NCBI GenBank assembly: GCA_019510535.1
Contig: JAEKKE010000351.1
Coordinates: 1 to 9,107 of the forward strand
Direction: 5' to 3'
Length of the DNA: 9,107 nucleotides
Origin: Acidobacteriota bacterium
GTDB lineage: Bacteria; Acidobacteriota; Terriglobia; Terriglobales; Acidobacteriaceae
The number at the start of each line of letters is the position of its first letter. Positions within the stretch are counted from its first letter, which is position 1. The position numbers were made by a program, and so were the translations under genes. This document shows, in pieces, positions 1 to 5,827 of the stretch. A model generated the notes under the pieces. It searched no databases, was not told the origin of the DNA, and was given only the letters and a program-made list of their open reading frames with translations.

Positions 1-4
1 CCCC

Positions 5-40
5 AAGAGAAAGGCGCTCCCGAAGGAGCGCCTTTCTCTT
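5..40 (-). terminator. Rho-independent-type terminator of the M28 peptidase gene
   Basis: Positions 5-20 and 25-40 form a perfect 16-bp stem with a 4-nt loop. Read on the minus strand the loop is TTCG closed by a C-G pair, the very stable C(UUCG)G tetraloop, and the stem ends in the pyrimidine-rich CCTTTCTCTT. It begins 16 nt past the TAA stop of the minus-strand peptidase gene, so it is best read as that gene's terminator. The plus-strand side also ends in CCTTTCTCTT, so it may stop transcription from both directions. There is no long uninterrupted T run. Confidence 0.85.
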
Positions 41-56
41 AGGAAGGTAACCGCTG

Positions 57-1604
57 TTATTCCATCGGAGCCGCCGAGGTGTGGCGGACCAACTGGCCAT
101 CCATATCGGCCAGAACGTAGCTGAGCACGCCCAGCAGGGCGATGTTTTTGCGGAAGTCTTCCGGATCGACCTTATCCAAAGTGTCAGCTTCGGTGTGGTG
201 CCAGTCAAAGTAATGCTCGCCCACTGTACGCGGTGAGAGAGAGGGAACCCCGACAGCGACAATGGGGCCGATGTCCGATCCGCCGCCTGCCGGTGAGGCC
301 GAATCCGCACCGATGGGCTGCAGCAGCGAGGCGATCTGCTTGATCGTGTCCCAGGACTTCTTTTCCTCTGGTGTCAGCTTGCTCTCATCCAGAGGGCGCT
401 GAGCTCCGCTACCCATGGCAGCCATTGCCGCCATGGCCGCGGCCGGATTGGCACTTGCTCCAGCCTGGCGGCGGGCTGCCGATCCAGAGGCCGGGCCTCC
501 ACCCATGACGGTGTATCCGATGCCGAGGGGGCGCTCGACACCACCATCGGACTCGATGGCTGCGACATGGTTCTTGACCTTCTCACCAAGGGCATCGCGA
601 TAGGCACGGCCGCCGGCGCCGCCGTTCTCTTCATTCACCCAGAAGACGACCCTGATCGTCCGCTTGGGCTTCAGGCCGAGCTTGTGGATCAGGTTGACGG
701 CCTCGAAGCAGGAGATGATGCCGCCGCCGTCGTCCATGGCGCCCTGACCCACATCCCAGCTATCGATGTGTCCGCCGAGGACCACCACTTGCTCCGGATG
801 CTCGCTTCCGGGGATCTCGCCCACTACATTGCCGGCCTTTTGGTCGGCCTCCATGTGAGCTTCCATCTTGAGGTGAACCTGGACCGGGCCTTCCTTGGCG
901 AGGCGCTCCAGAAGCAGAGCGTCTTCCACGGTGATGGCAGCGGCAGGGACCTTCGGCATGTCGGGCAGGTAGGTCAGCGTGCCGGTATGCGGCGTCTGCA
1001 TGGCAAGACCAGTCGCCGAGCGCACCAGAACAGCCACTGCGCCCTTGGCGGCTGCCCGCGAGGGACCGGTGGTGCGGTGGATGGAACCAAGGCCGTAGCC
1101 ATGCCAGCCGGGGTTGAAGACAACAATCTTACCCTTGATCTGGTCGTCGGGGGTGTTCGCCAGCGCAGCCAGATCCGGAATAAAGATGACAGGAGCGGTA
1201 ATGCCCTCAGCCGAGGTTCCGACGCTCATGCCCAGGCCCAGCATGTGCAGAGGCTTTGAGAGGGGAGCGATGATCGATGCCTCCTCCTGGCCGCGCACCC
1301 AGTGCGGCACCTTGGCTTCCTGGATGCTGACGTTCTGGAAGCCCGCCTTCTTCATCGTCTCCTCACCCCAGCTCAGCGCCTTCAGCAGAGAGTCGGAGCC
1401 AGAGAGACGCTTGCCGATATGGTCGGTCAGATAGGCCAGAGTCTCGTAGCCTTCGGTGTCCTTCATCGCCGCGGCGATGATCTTGTCGGCGTCAGCCTTG
1501 TATTTCTCCGCGATCGGTCCAGTCTGTCCAGAGGTCTGGGCAACAGACGGAACGACGGCGGATACAGCGAGTACAGCAGGCACGAGCAGGCGGAGAGTCT
1601 TCAC
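57..1604 (-). CDS. Secreted M28 family zinc peptidase, carboxypeptidase Q-like
   Basis: 515-aa exported metallopeptidase, expected to cleave short peptides with two zinc ions in the periplasm or outside the cell. Residues 1-22 form a signal peptide (hydrophobic core LLVPAVLAVSAVV, likely cut after SVA). About 130-240 looks like a PA-type insert (KGKIVVF, GAVAVLVRS). The catalytic domain follows. H279 (GGHIDSWDVG), D291 (AMDDGGG), E325/E326 (NEENGG), D353 (ESDGG) and the H469/H470 pair (DWHHTEADT) fit the M28 zinc ligands and general base. GGHIDSWDVGQGAMDDGGG is nearly the signature of animal carboxypeptidase Q. An Ala/Met-rich stretch at about 368-412 is an apparent insertion. The start is GTG, supported by AAGGA 7 nt upstream on the minus strand. 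The natural substrate cannot be told from sequence. Confidence 0.93.
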   Translation of the reverse strand: MKTLRLLVPAVLAVSAVVPSVAQTSGQTGPIAEKYKADADKIIAAAMKDTEGYETLAYLTDHIGKRLSGSDSLLKALSWGEETMKKAGFQNVSIQEAKVPHWVRGQEEASIIAPLSKPLHMLGLGMSVGTSAEGITAPVIFIPDLAALANTPDDQIKGKIVVFNPGWHGYGLGSIHRTTGPSRAAAKGAVAVLVRSATGLAMQTPHTGTLTYLPDMPKVPAAAITVEDALLLERLAKEGPVQVHLKMEAHMEADQKAGNVVGEIPGSEHPEQVVVLGGHIDSWDVGQGAMDDGGGIISCFEAVNLIHKLGLKPKRTIRVVFWVNEENGGAGGRAYRDALGEKVKNHVAAIESDGGVERPLGIGYTVMGGGPASGSAARRQAGASANPAAAMAAMAAMGSGAQRPLDESKLTPEEKKSWDTIKQIASLLQPIGADSASPAGGGSDIGPIVAVGVPSLSPRTVGEHYFDWHHTEADTLDKVDPEDFRKNIALLGVLSYVLADMDGQLVRHTSAAPME

Positions 1605-1683
1605 GAAACATCCTTGCTGGAAAAGATTTTTGGTGCTGTGCCTGTTAGTGTACTGCGATTGATCGAGGCTTCATATGCGACAG

Positions 1684-1706
1684 GGCCCACGCGTGTTGCG
1701 TGGGCC
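1684..1706 (-). terminator. Hairpin between the M23 and M28 genes, possible weak terminator
   Basis: GGCCCACGC (1684-1692) and GCGTGGGCC (1698-1706) form a perfect 9-bp GC-rich stem with a 5-nt loop. It lies 30 nt past the M23 stop codon. No T tract follows on the minus strand, so termination may be partial and read-through into the M28 gene is possible. It could also be an mRNA-stabilising end structure. Confidence 0.45.
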
Positions 1707-1735
1707 TTGTTGAAAGCAATCGATTGTCAGGGAGG

Positions 1736-2710
1736 CTAGCTATCGCCCGCTGTCTTGACCATGCCGGCAAAGCTCTCACGCAGATATTTGTGCGGGTTGA
1801 CCGGCGTGTTGCGGATGCGGACCTCGTAGTGAAGATGCGATCCGGTCGAGCGGCCGGTACGGCCGGCGTAGCCGATGATCTGTCCGCGGGTGACCTGCTG
1901 ACCGGCAGTGACGTTGAAGCCGGACATGTGTGCATAGACGGTCTGCAGTCCGTGGCCGTGGTCGATGACGACCTCACGTCCATATCCGTTGCCGAAGGCG
2001 GCATTCTCTACAACACCATCGGCGGTAGCGCGGATGGGAGTGCCATATGGAGCCGAGATATCGACGCCCTTGTGGAACTCGCCTTCGCCGTTCCCAAGGA
2101 TGGGATCTTCCCGCTGACCAAAGCTCGAAGTGATGGGGCCCATGACCGGCCAGAGTGTCGGAGCATCGGCGATAGCCTGCCAGTCCGAAAGGCTGTTCAG
2201 GCTGCCGAGCCGGGCTGTCTGCAGCGACGGAGCGAGGACGCGGGCTGCGACGCCCGATGAGGCAGAGTTGCGCAGCGCGTAGAAGGTGTCCAGAGACTTG
2301 AAGTAGCTGTTGTCAGCGATGGGCGCCAGGGTGGGATCCTGCTGCTTGGATGGGGAGGAGAGGAGCTTTGCCGAGGAAGCGCCTGTAAGCTTGCTGGCGG
2401 TCAGGCCGTACAGGGCGGAGACTTCATTGGCCAGGGCTCCGAGTGAAGCGACCTGGACATCCTTCTCGTGGTTCGCCTTCTGCAGCCGGGCATAATCCTG
2501 CCGCAGCGACTCGCGATCCTGCCGCATCTGGTTGAAGCGGGCAGTCTTGATCAGCATGCGGGAGTAGGAGCCGGCCAGACCGACAATGGTGAACAGACCC
2601 ACCACCGCAGCGGCGACAAAGATATAGGCGTAGTGCAGAGGGACGGGAACCTTGTTGAGATTTCCCTGCTCATCGCGCGAAACGAAGACGATGTAAAAGC
2701 GCTTTTTCAA
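1736..2710 (-). CDS. Membrane-anchored M23 (LytM/LysM-type) cell-wall metallopeptidase
   Basis: 324 aa if started at the TTG at 2708-2710. Predicted to cut peptidoglycan cross-bridges in the periplasm, or to activate amidases if used as a regulator. Order: short cytoplasmic head (KKRFYIVFVSRDEQG), one transmembrane helix (about residues 27-49), charged coiled-coil-like region (about 50-105), low-complexity linker, then a C-terminal M23 domain from about 185. Zinc and catalytic residues are all present: H213 and D217 (HKGVD), H261 (YAHM), H292 and H294 (HLH). The frame stays open to an ATG at 2785, adding 25 residues that look unlike a protein head. I prefer TTG because homologues, as I remember them, begin at (M)KKR-YIVFV. 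The only SD-like sequence, AAGG at 2724-2727, is rather far (13 nt) upstream. The ATG at 2785 lacks any SD and follows a hairpin. Confidence 0.88.
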   Translation of the reverse strand: MKKRFYIVFVSRDEQGNLNKVPVPLHYAYIFVAAAVVGLFTIVGLAGSYSRMLIKTARFNQMRQDRESLRQDYARLQKANHEKDVQVASLGALANEVSALYGLTASKLTGASSAKLLSSPSKQQDPTLAPIADNSYFKSLDTFYALRNSASSGVAARVLAPSLQTARLGSLNSLSDWQAIADAPTLWPVMGPITSSFGQREDPILGNGEGEFHKGVDISAPYGTPIRATADGVVENAAFGNGYGREVVIDHGHGLQTVYAHMSGFNVTAGQQVTRGQIIGYAGRTGRSTGSHLHYEVRIRNTPVNPHKYLRESFAGMVKTAGDS

Positions 2711-2715
2711 TGGAC

Positions 2716-2765
2716 TGCCGCAGCCTTTATGCCCGGTCTTCGGCCGCGAATGCGTGTCTGCGGCA
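2716..2765 (-). repeat. Inverted repeat in the M23 gene leader
   Basis: TGCCGCAG at 2716-2723 and CTGCGGCA at 2758-2765 are a perfect 8-bp inverted repeat around a 34-nt loop. On the minus-strand transcript the second arm lies between the AAGG (2724-2727) and the preferred TTG start, ending 5 nt before it. A folded leader could lower or gate translation. If the ATG at 2785 is the true start, this segment is coding instead. Confidence 0.4.
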
Positions 2766-2788
2766 CAGAGGCCCAGCATTTCCATTCG

Positions 2789-2811
2789 GCGAATCGAGAT
2801 TGCTGATTCGC
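2789..2811 (-). repeat. Short hairpin next to the alternative M23 ATG
   Basis: GCGAATC (2789-2795) and GATTCGC (2805-2811) pair as a 7-bp stem with a 9-nt loop. On the minus strand it ends 3 nt before the ATG at 2785, where a ribosome binding site would have to be. This argues against that ATG as an efficient start. It could also be a protein-binding dyad downstream of the promoter. Confidence 0.4.
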
Positions 2812-2848
2812 ATTTGGGTCTGCCGATGTCTCTAGGGCGATTTGTTTC

Positions 2849-2877
2849 ATTTTATTGACCAGAAGGTTTGATGGCAA
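2849..2877 (-). promoter_or_regulatory. Sigma70-type promoter of the M23 peptidase gene
   Basis: On the minus strand TTGCCA (2877-2872) is followed after exactly 17 bp by TAAAAT (2854-2849). Both hexamers match the TTGACA/TATAAT consensus at 5 of 6 positions. The predicted transcript start is near 2842, giving a leader of about 57 nt to the ATG at 2785 or about 132 nt to the preferred TTG at 2710. Confidence 0.6.
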
Positions 2878-2886
2878 CTTTCAGGG
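2855..2886 (+). promoter_or_regulatory. thiL leader element, imperfect dyad plus CAGGG
   Basis: TTGACCA (2855-2861), then ATGGCAA (2871-2877), then CTTTCAGGG (2878-2886). The same blocks in the same order precede the EAL gene at 3939-3973. AGGG is the only Shine-Dalgarno-like sequence for thiL, 12 nt before its ATG. The element overlaps the divergent M23 promoter. Whether it acts in DNA or RNA cannot be told. No thi-box (TPP riboswitch) consensus is visible here. Confidence 0.4.
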
Positions 2887-2898
2887 TATGGTTTTTAT

Positions 2899-3852
2899 AT
2901 GCCATACGGGGAGCTTGACCTCATTCGGGAAATCAGGCGTAAGTCCTTGCGTAACAGTGAGTTCATTCGCTTTGGGATCGGCGACGATGCGGCTGTTCTG
3001 CGCCCCCGTAAAGGGGAGGATCTGGTTGTTACGACCGATCTCTCCCTGGAAGGTATCCATTTCGCTGATTTCCATCCGCCGTTTGCAGCCGGCTATCGCT
3101 GCCTCGCCCGCGGTCTGAGCGACGTCGCTGCGATGGGGGGCCGTCCGCTGGCGGCGTTCCTCAGCCTGGCTCTTTCCCCGACATGGGCCCAGAACCGGGC
3201 TAAAACACGGGAATTCCTGCGCGGTCTGCATGCGGTCGCAGATCAGTTCGGCGTTGTTCTGGCTGGAGGAGACACCGCAAGTGCTCCCGGAAAGCACACC
3301 CTGGCGGACATCATCGTGGTGGGCGCTGTGCATCGAGGGAAAGCCTTATTAAGGAGTGGAGCGCGGCCGGGGGATGCCATCTATGTCACCGGACGACTAG
3401 GCGGGGCTGCCGCAGAGTTTGACGCTCTACGCGTTGATCCCGCAGCCTTCCGCAAGGTGAAGCCGGATGGGACACATCCTCATCTCTTTCCGCAGCCGCG
3501 GATTGCGGTGGGGCACCGGCTGCTGAAGCTTGCCTCCGCATGTATGGATGTGAGCGATGGCTTGTCTACCGATCTGCATCATCTTTGTGAGGCCTCCGGC
3601 GTTGGGGCTAGTCTTCATGCGGATGTGATACCGTTAGCTCCACACAGCACTCTGGACCAGGCGCTCAACGGCGGTGAGGACTATGAGTTGCTGTTCACCA
3701 GCGGACGGTCCGTTCCGCGCAGAATCAACGGAGTAGAGATCACGAAGATCGGAATCGTGACCGAGGGAAAGAGTGTTTTGCTGCTCCAGAACGGCCGTGA
3801 GCGGCGTCTTCGGCGGGGCGGCTGGCAGCATCTCACCCGGGAAAACAGGTAA
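2899..3852 (+). CDS. thiL: Thiamine-monophosphate kinase ThiL
   Basis: 317 aa, close to the usual ThiL length. It phosphorylates thiamine monophosphate with ATP to give thiamine pyrophosphate, the last step of cofactor synthesis, in the cytosol. Conserved blocks appear in order: GELDLI at the N-terminus, FGIGDDAAVL (D29/D30), TTDLSLEGIHF (D47), LSDVAAMGG (74-81), GGDT (123-126), RPGDAIYVTG, MDVSDGL (D217/D220), GGEDYELLFT (258-267) and a C-terminal GWQHL. These cover the ATP- and magnesium-binding residues of the AIR-synthase-like fold. The ATG at 2899 is the only sensible start, since an in-frame TGA sits at 2869 with no start codon between. It is divergent from the M23 gene. No other thiamine gene is in the window, so it appears to stand outside a thi operon. 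Confidence 0.95.
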   Translation: MPYGELDLIREIRRKSLRNSEFIRFGIGDDAAVLRPRKGEDLVVTTDLSLEGIHFADFHPPFAAGYRCLARGLSDVAAMGGRPLAAFLSLALSPTWAQNRAKTREFLRGLHAVADQFGVVLAGGDTASAPGKHTLADIIVVGAVHRGKALLRSGARPGDAIYVTGRLGGAAAEFDALRVDPAAFRKVKPDGTHPHLFPQPRIAVGHRLLKLASACMDVSDGLSTDLHHLCEASGVGASLHADVIPLAPHSTLDQALNGGEDYELLFTSGRSVPRRINGVEITKIGIVTEGKSVLLLQNGRERRLRRGGWQHLTRENR

Positions 3853-3929
3853 ACACCCCGCTAACCCCCGACTAAAGTAACCAAAAGTTGTATTTGTCGC
3901 GCTTACCTAAGGCGTTATTTTGGTATTAC

Positions 3930-3956
3930 TTGAGCGGCTTGCCATTGTGCTATAAA
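3930..3956 (+). promoter_or_regulatory. Possible promoter of the GGDEF/EAL gene
   Basis: TTGAGC (3930-3935) and TATAAA (3951-3956) resemble -35 and -10 boxes. The 15-bp spacer is shorter than the ideal 17, which weakens the call. TATAAA matches TATAAT at 5 of 6 positions. The predicted start site, about 3963, would leave a leader of roughly 20 nt. Confidence 0.35.
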
Positions 3957-3962
3957 TGGCAA
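3939..3962 (+). promoter_or_regulatory. Perfect 8+8 bp palindrome over the EAL gene -10 region
   Basis: TTGCCATT (3939-3946), 8-nt spacer, AATGGCAA (3955-3962). The two arms are exact reverse complements. It covers the spacer and the TATAAA of the likely promoter, a classic place for a repressor operator. Alternatively, if transcription starts further upstream, it would fold as a hairpin just before the ribosome binding site (AGGG, 3970-3973). The binding protein is unknown. Confidence 0.45.
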
Positions 3963-3981
3963 TCTTTTCAGGGCCATCACT

Positions 3982-5271
3982 ATGGGAATCTGTGACATTC
4001 CTTCGCAGTCGCTGTTGAGCGACCGCGAGCTCTTTCGCGCACGTGTGCAAGAGGCGATCGACACAAGCCGCTCCAGTGGGGCGCAGGTGGCCGTGTTCTT
4101 GATCGACATTCATCGTCTGTACGAAATCTGTTCGTCACTTCCGGAAGGTGAGGCGGAGAGTTTCCTCCATGAGCTCGCGAGCCGGGTGCATCAGGTCTGC
4201 CCGCCACATCATGTCGCCGGCCGTATCCGCCTGGATGAGATGGTGGTTTTGCTAAGCCGAACGAGCCGGGAAGAGGTGAACCAGCTCGGTGAGGCACTGG
4301 TGCGTGCGTTTAAGGTCCCGGTGGCGGTCGGATTAACCGGCGAGCTTCGTCTGACGGCCAGCATCGGCGTAAGCCTGCTGCCGAAGTCGAATCCAACTGT
4401 GACCCACCTGATGCGTCGCGCCGATGCGGCGCTGAGCATGGCCCGCCGGTCCACGGGAGAGCGGCTGTTTCTGTATGACTCCGCTGCCGAAGAGGCGGAG
4501 ATGCGCCAGGCGGAGCTGGAACGCGAGCTGCGCAATGTGCTGGTCACCGGCGGTCTGTATCTCGAGTTTCAACCGATCGTGCGTTTAAATAGTGGCGCCA
4601 TGACCGGCGCCGAGACTCTGCTGCGTTGGCGCACCGAAGACGGCGGATTGATCATGCCTGGCACATTTGTGCCCCTGGCGGAGCATGCCGGCATGATGAC
4701 AGCTATCGGTGGGTGGGTCTTCCGTGAGGCCTGCCGCCAGTGGACGACCCTGGAAGGACATGAGCGTCTGCGTCTGGCTGTGAATGTGACTGCATCGCAA
4801 CTGGCAGATCCTCAATTGCTGGATGTAGTGGAAGCGGCTGTAGCGGAGACGGGCATACATCTCGGAGAGGTTGAGTTCGAGATCACCGAAAGCACCCTGT
4901 TGCGCGAAGATCCACGCTCGATTCAGCAGATGTATGCCTTGCGCGAGATGGGCGTAAAGATCGTGGTCGACGATTTTGGTACGGGATACTCCAGCATCGG
5001 ATATCTGCGCCGCTTTCCTGTGGATCGTCTGAAGATTGATCGCAGCTTTGTGATGAATATTCCGGAGAGTCAGAAGGATTGTGCGCTGACGCGCGCCGTG
5101 CTGGCCATGAGCGAACATCTCGGTATTCCCACAGTTGCTGAAGGTGTGGAACGCGAAGAACAGCGCCGTTTCCTTGATCGTCATGGATGTTCTGAGGCGC
5201 AGGGATATCTGTTCTCACCTCCGGTCAAAATGGATGTACTGGCAACATTGCCGGTACTGAAACGAGTCTGA
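3982..5271 (+). CDS. GGDEF/EAL protein, probable c-di-GMP phosphodiesterase
   Basis: 429 aa, no signal peptide or membrane helix, so cytosolic. N-terminal GGDEF-type domain (about 10-170) is degenerate. The signature position reads RLDEM (83-87) instead of GGDEF, and the metal-binding block is FLIDIHRL with one Asp kept (D42) and the other replaced by H44. Cyclase activity is therefore unlikely. The C-terminal EAL domain (about 185-425) keeps what catalysis needs: E211 in ETL (the EAL motif itself), N268, E300/E303 (EITE), D330/D331 in VVDDFGTGYSS, K351 (KID), E387 (AEGVE) and Q407. It should hydrolyse c-di-GMP to pGpG, lowering this second messenger. The degenerate half may bind GTP or serve for dimerisation. 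No sensor domain is attached, so input probably comes from expression or a partner. ATG start with AGGG 8 nt upstream. Confidence 0.92.
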   Translation: MGICDIPSQSLLSDRELFRARVQEAIDTSRSSGAQVAVFLIDIHRLYEICSSLPEGEAESFLHELASRVHQVCPPHHVAGRIRLDEMVVLLSRTSREEVNQLGEALVRAFKVPVAVGLTGELRLTASIGVSLLPKSNPTVTHLMRRADAALSMARRSTGERLFLYDSAAEEAEMRQAELERELRNVLVTGGLYLEFQPIVRLNSGAMTGAETLLRWRTEDGGLIMPGTFVPLAEHAGMMTAIGGWVFREACRQWTTLEGHERLRLAVNVTASQLADPQLLDVVEAAVAETGIHLGEVEFEITESTLLREDPRSIQQMYALREMGVKIVVDDFGTGYSSIGYLRRFPVDRLKIDRSFVMNIPESQKDCALTRAVLAMSEHLGIPTVAEGVEREEQRRFLDRHGCSEAQGYLFSPPVKMDVLATLPVLKRV

Positions 5272-5291
5272 GCGCGTCTTATGGAGAAGAT

Positions 5292-5326
5292 GCGTGTTCC
5301 AGTGAGTGACACGCTTCCTTCGGAAG
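5292..5326 (+). other. Two small hairpins before the 138-aa membrane-protein gene
   Basis: GCGTGT (5292-5297) pairs with ACACGC (5309-5314). Directly after it CTTCC (5314-5318) pairs with GGAAG (5322-5326) around a 3-nt loop. The two hairpins share base 5314, so they would compete slightly. The first, followed by TTCCTT, may be a weak terminator of the EAL gene. The second buries GGAAG, the only Shine-Dalgarno-like sequence for the ATG at 5337. Confidence 0.3.
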
Positions 5327-5336
5327 TTGCTCTACA

Positions 5337-5753
5337 ATGCCTTTAGTGGAATCTTTCCTCAACCTTGCATGGTTCGCCATTGCTGTTGCAATGGTTAGCG
5401 GCGTGTGGATCGGTGTGTTCACCGGCAAGCTATCCGCTCCCATGGGACGTGCTCTGACGGCTACCGTGATGGTGGCCTTCCTGCTGTTACCGGTGATCTC
5501 CATCACGGACGATATGCAGGTGCTTCGCAAGTTGACTGAGCCCGAGGATCTCACGATGCGGCGCCACTATGAAGGTGTGACGCTGGAGTTCGAGCTTTTG
5601 TGCCTGGAAATGCTATGCCTGGTCATCGCACTGTCGTTTGTGCTGCGCCGGCTGCAGGTACTGGCTCGTCCGGATACACGTGTGCGCCGGTTCCTGAATG
5701 AAGATTTTGCACTTCTGATGGGCGTTCGTCCGCCACCAGCTGCAGTTCTGTAG
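5337..5753 (+). CDS. Unrecognised 138-aa inner-membrane protein
   Basis: I do not recognise a named family. It has probably three membrane helices, about residues 7-29 (LNLAWFAIAVAMVSGVW), 38-55 (ALTATVMVAFLLLPVIS) and 84-104 (EFELLCLEMLCLVIALSF). The second helix is followed by SITDDMQVLRK and a charged stretch (residues 62-77), and the protein ends in an Arg-rich tail (105-119) and a Pro-rich end. C89 and C94 lie in helix 3, but there is no histidine- or cysteine-rich metal motif. The ATG at 5337 has GGAAG 10 nt upstream, and no in-frame alternative lies close by. It sits 74 nt ahead of the efflux operon on the same strand, so a role tied to that operon is possible, but this is inference from position. 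Confidence 0.75.
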   Translation: MPLVESFLNLAWFAIAVAMVSGVWIGVFTGKLSAPMGRALTATVMVAFLLLPVISITDDMQVLRKLTEPEDLTMRRHYEGVTLEFELLCLEMLCLVIALSFVLRRLQVLARPDTRVRRFLNEDFALLMGVRPPPAAVL

Positions 5754-5814
5754 CTGCGTCGAGCCGTCGGTCTGTGCGGCTGTTCTAAAACCATAAGACT
5801 TTTACGAGATAGAG

Positions 5815-5820
5815 AAGGAG
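5815..5820 (+). promoter_or_regulatory. Strong ribosome binding site of the efflux channel gene
   Basis: AAGGAG lies 7 nt before the ATG at 5828, the best Shine-Dalgarno match in the window, and fixes that start. No convincing -35/-10 pair was found in the 74-nt gap 5754-5827, so the efflux operon may be transcribed from further upstream. Confidence 0.7.
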
Positions 5821-5827
5821 TGCATCC

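Larger units (their letters stand above)
5276..5799 (+). repeat. 9-bp inverted repeat flanking the small membrane-protein gene
   Basis: GTCTTATGG (5276-5284) and its exact reverse complement CCATAAGAC (5791-5799) lie in the two gaps that bracket the 138-aa gene. Only these two short arms are the repeat; the stretch between them is the gene. They could be operator half-sites or chance. Confidence 0.25.

Noticed and set aside
567..1259. 230-codon open frame on the plus strand opposite the M28 gene
   Set aside because: The opposite strand encodes a complete peptidase with all zinc ligands, a signal peptide and a ribosome binding site. This frame shows no family motif and is a by-product of GC-rich codon use.
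1605..1735. Promoter of the M28 gene
   Set aside because: TACACT (minus strand, between the hairpin and the GTG start) resembles a -10 box, but no acceptable -35 box lies 16-18 bp upstream. The perfect palindrome CAATCGATTG at 1717-1726 is short and may be chance.
1700..2260. 186-codon open frame on the plus strand opposite the M23 gene
   Set aside because: It lies antisense to the conserved M23 catalytic domain and has no recognisable motif or ribosome binding site.
2711..2898. TPP riboswitch upstream of thiL
   Set aside because: The thi-box consensus pieces (CTGAGA and ACCTGA with the expected stems) are absent, and the thiL leader is too short to hold one.
3853..3929. Terminator after thiL
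   Set aside because: No stable stem with a T tract was found. Read-through into the EAL gene cannot be excluded.
4585..5184. 199-codon open frame on the minus strand opposite the EAL domain
   Set aside because: The plus strand carries an intact EAL domain here. The antisense product has no family signature.
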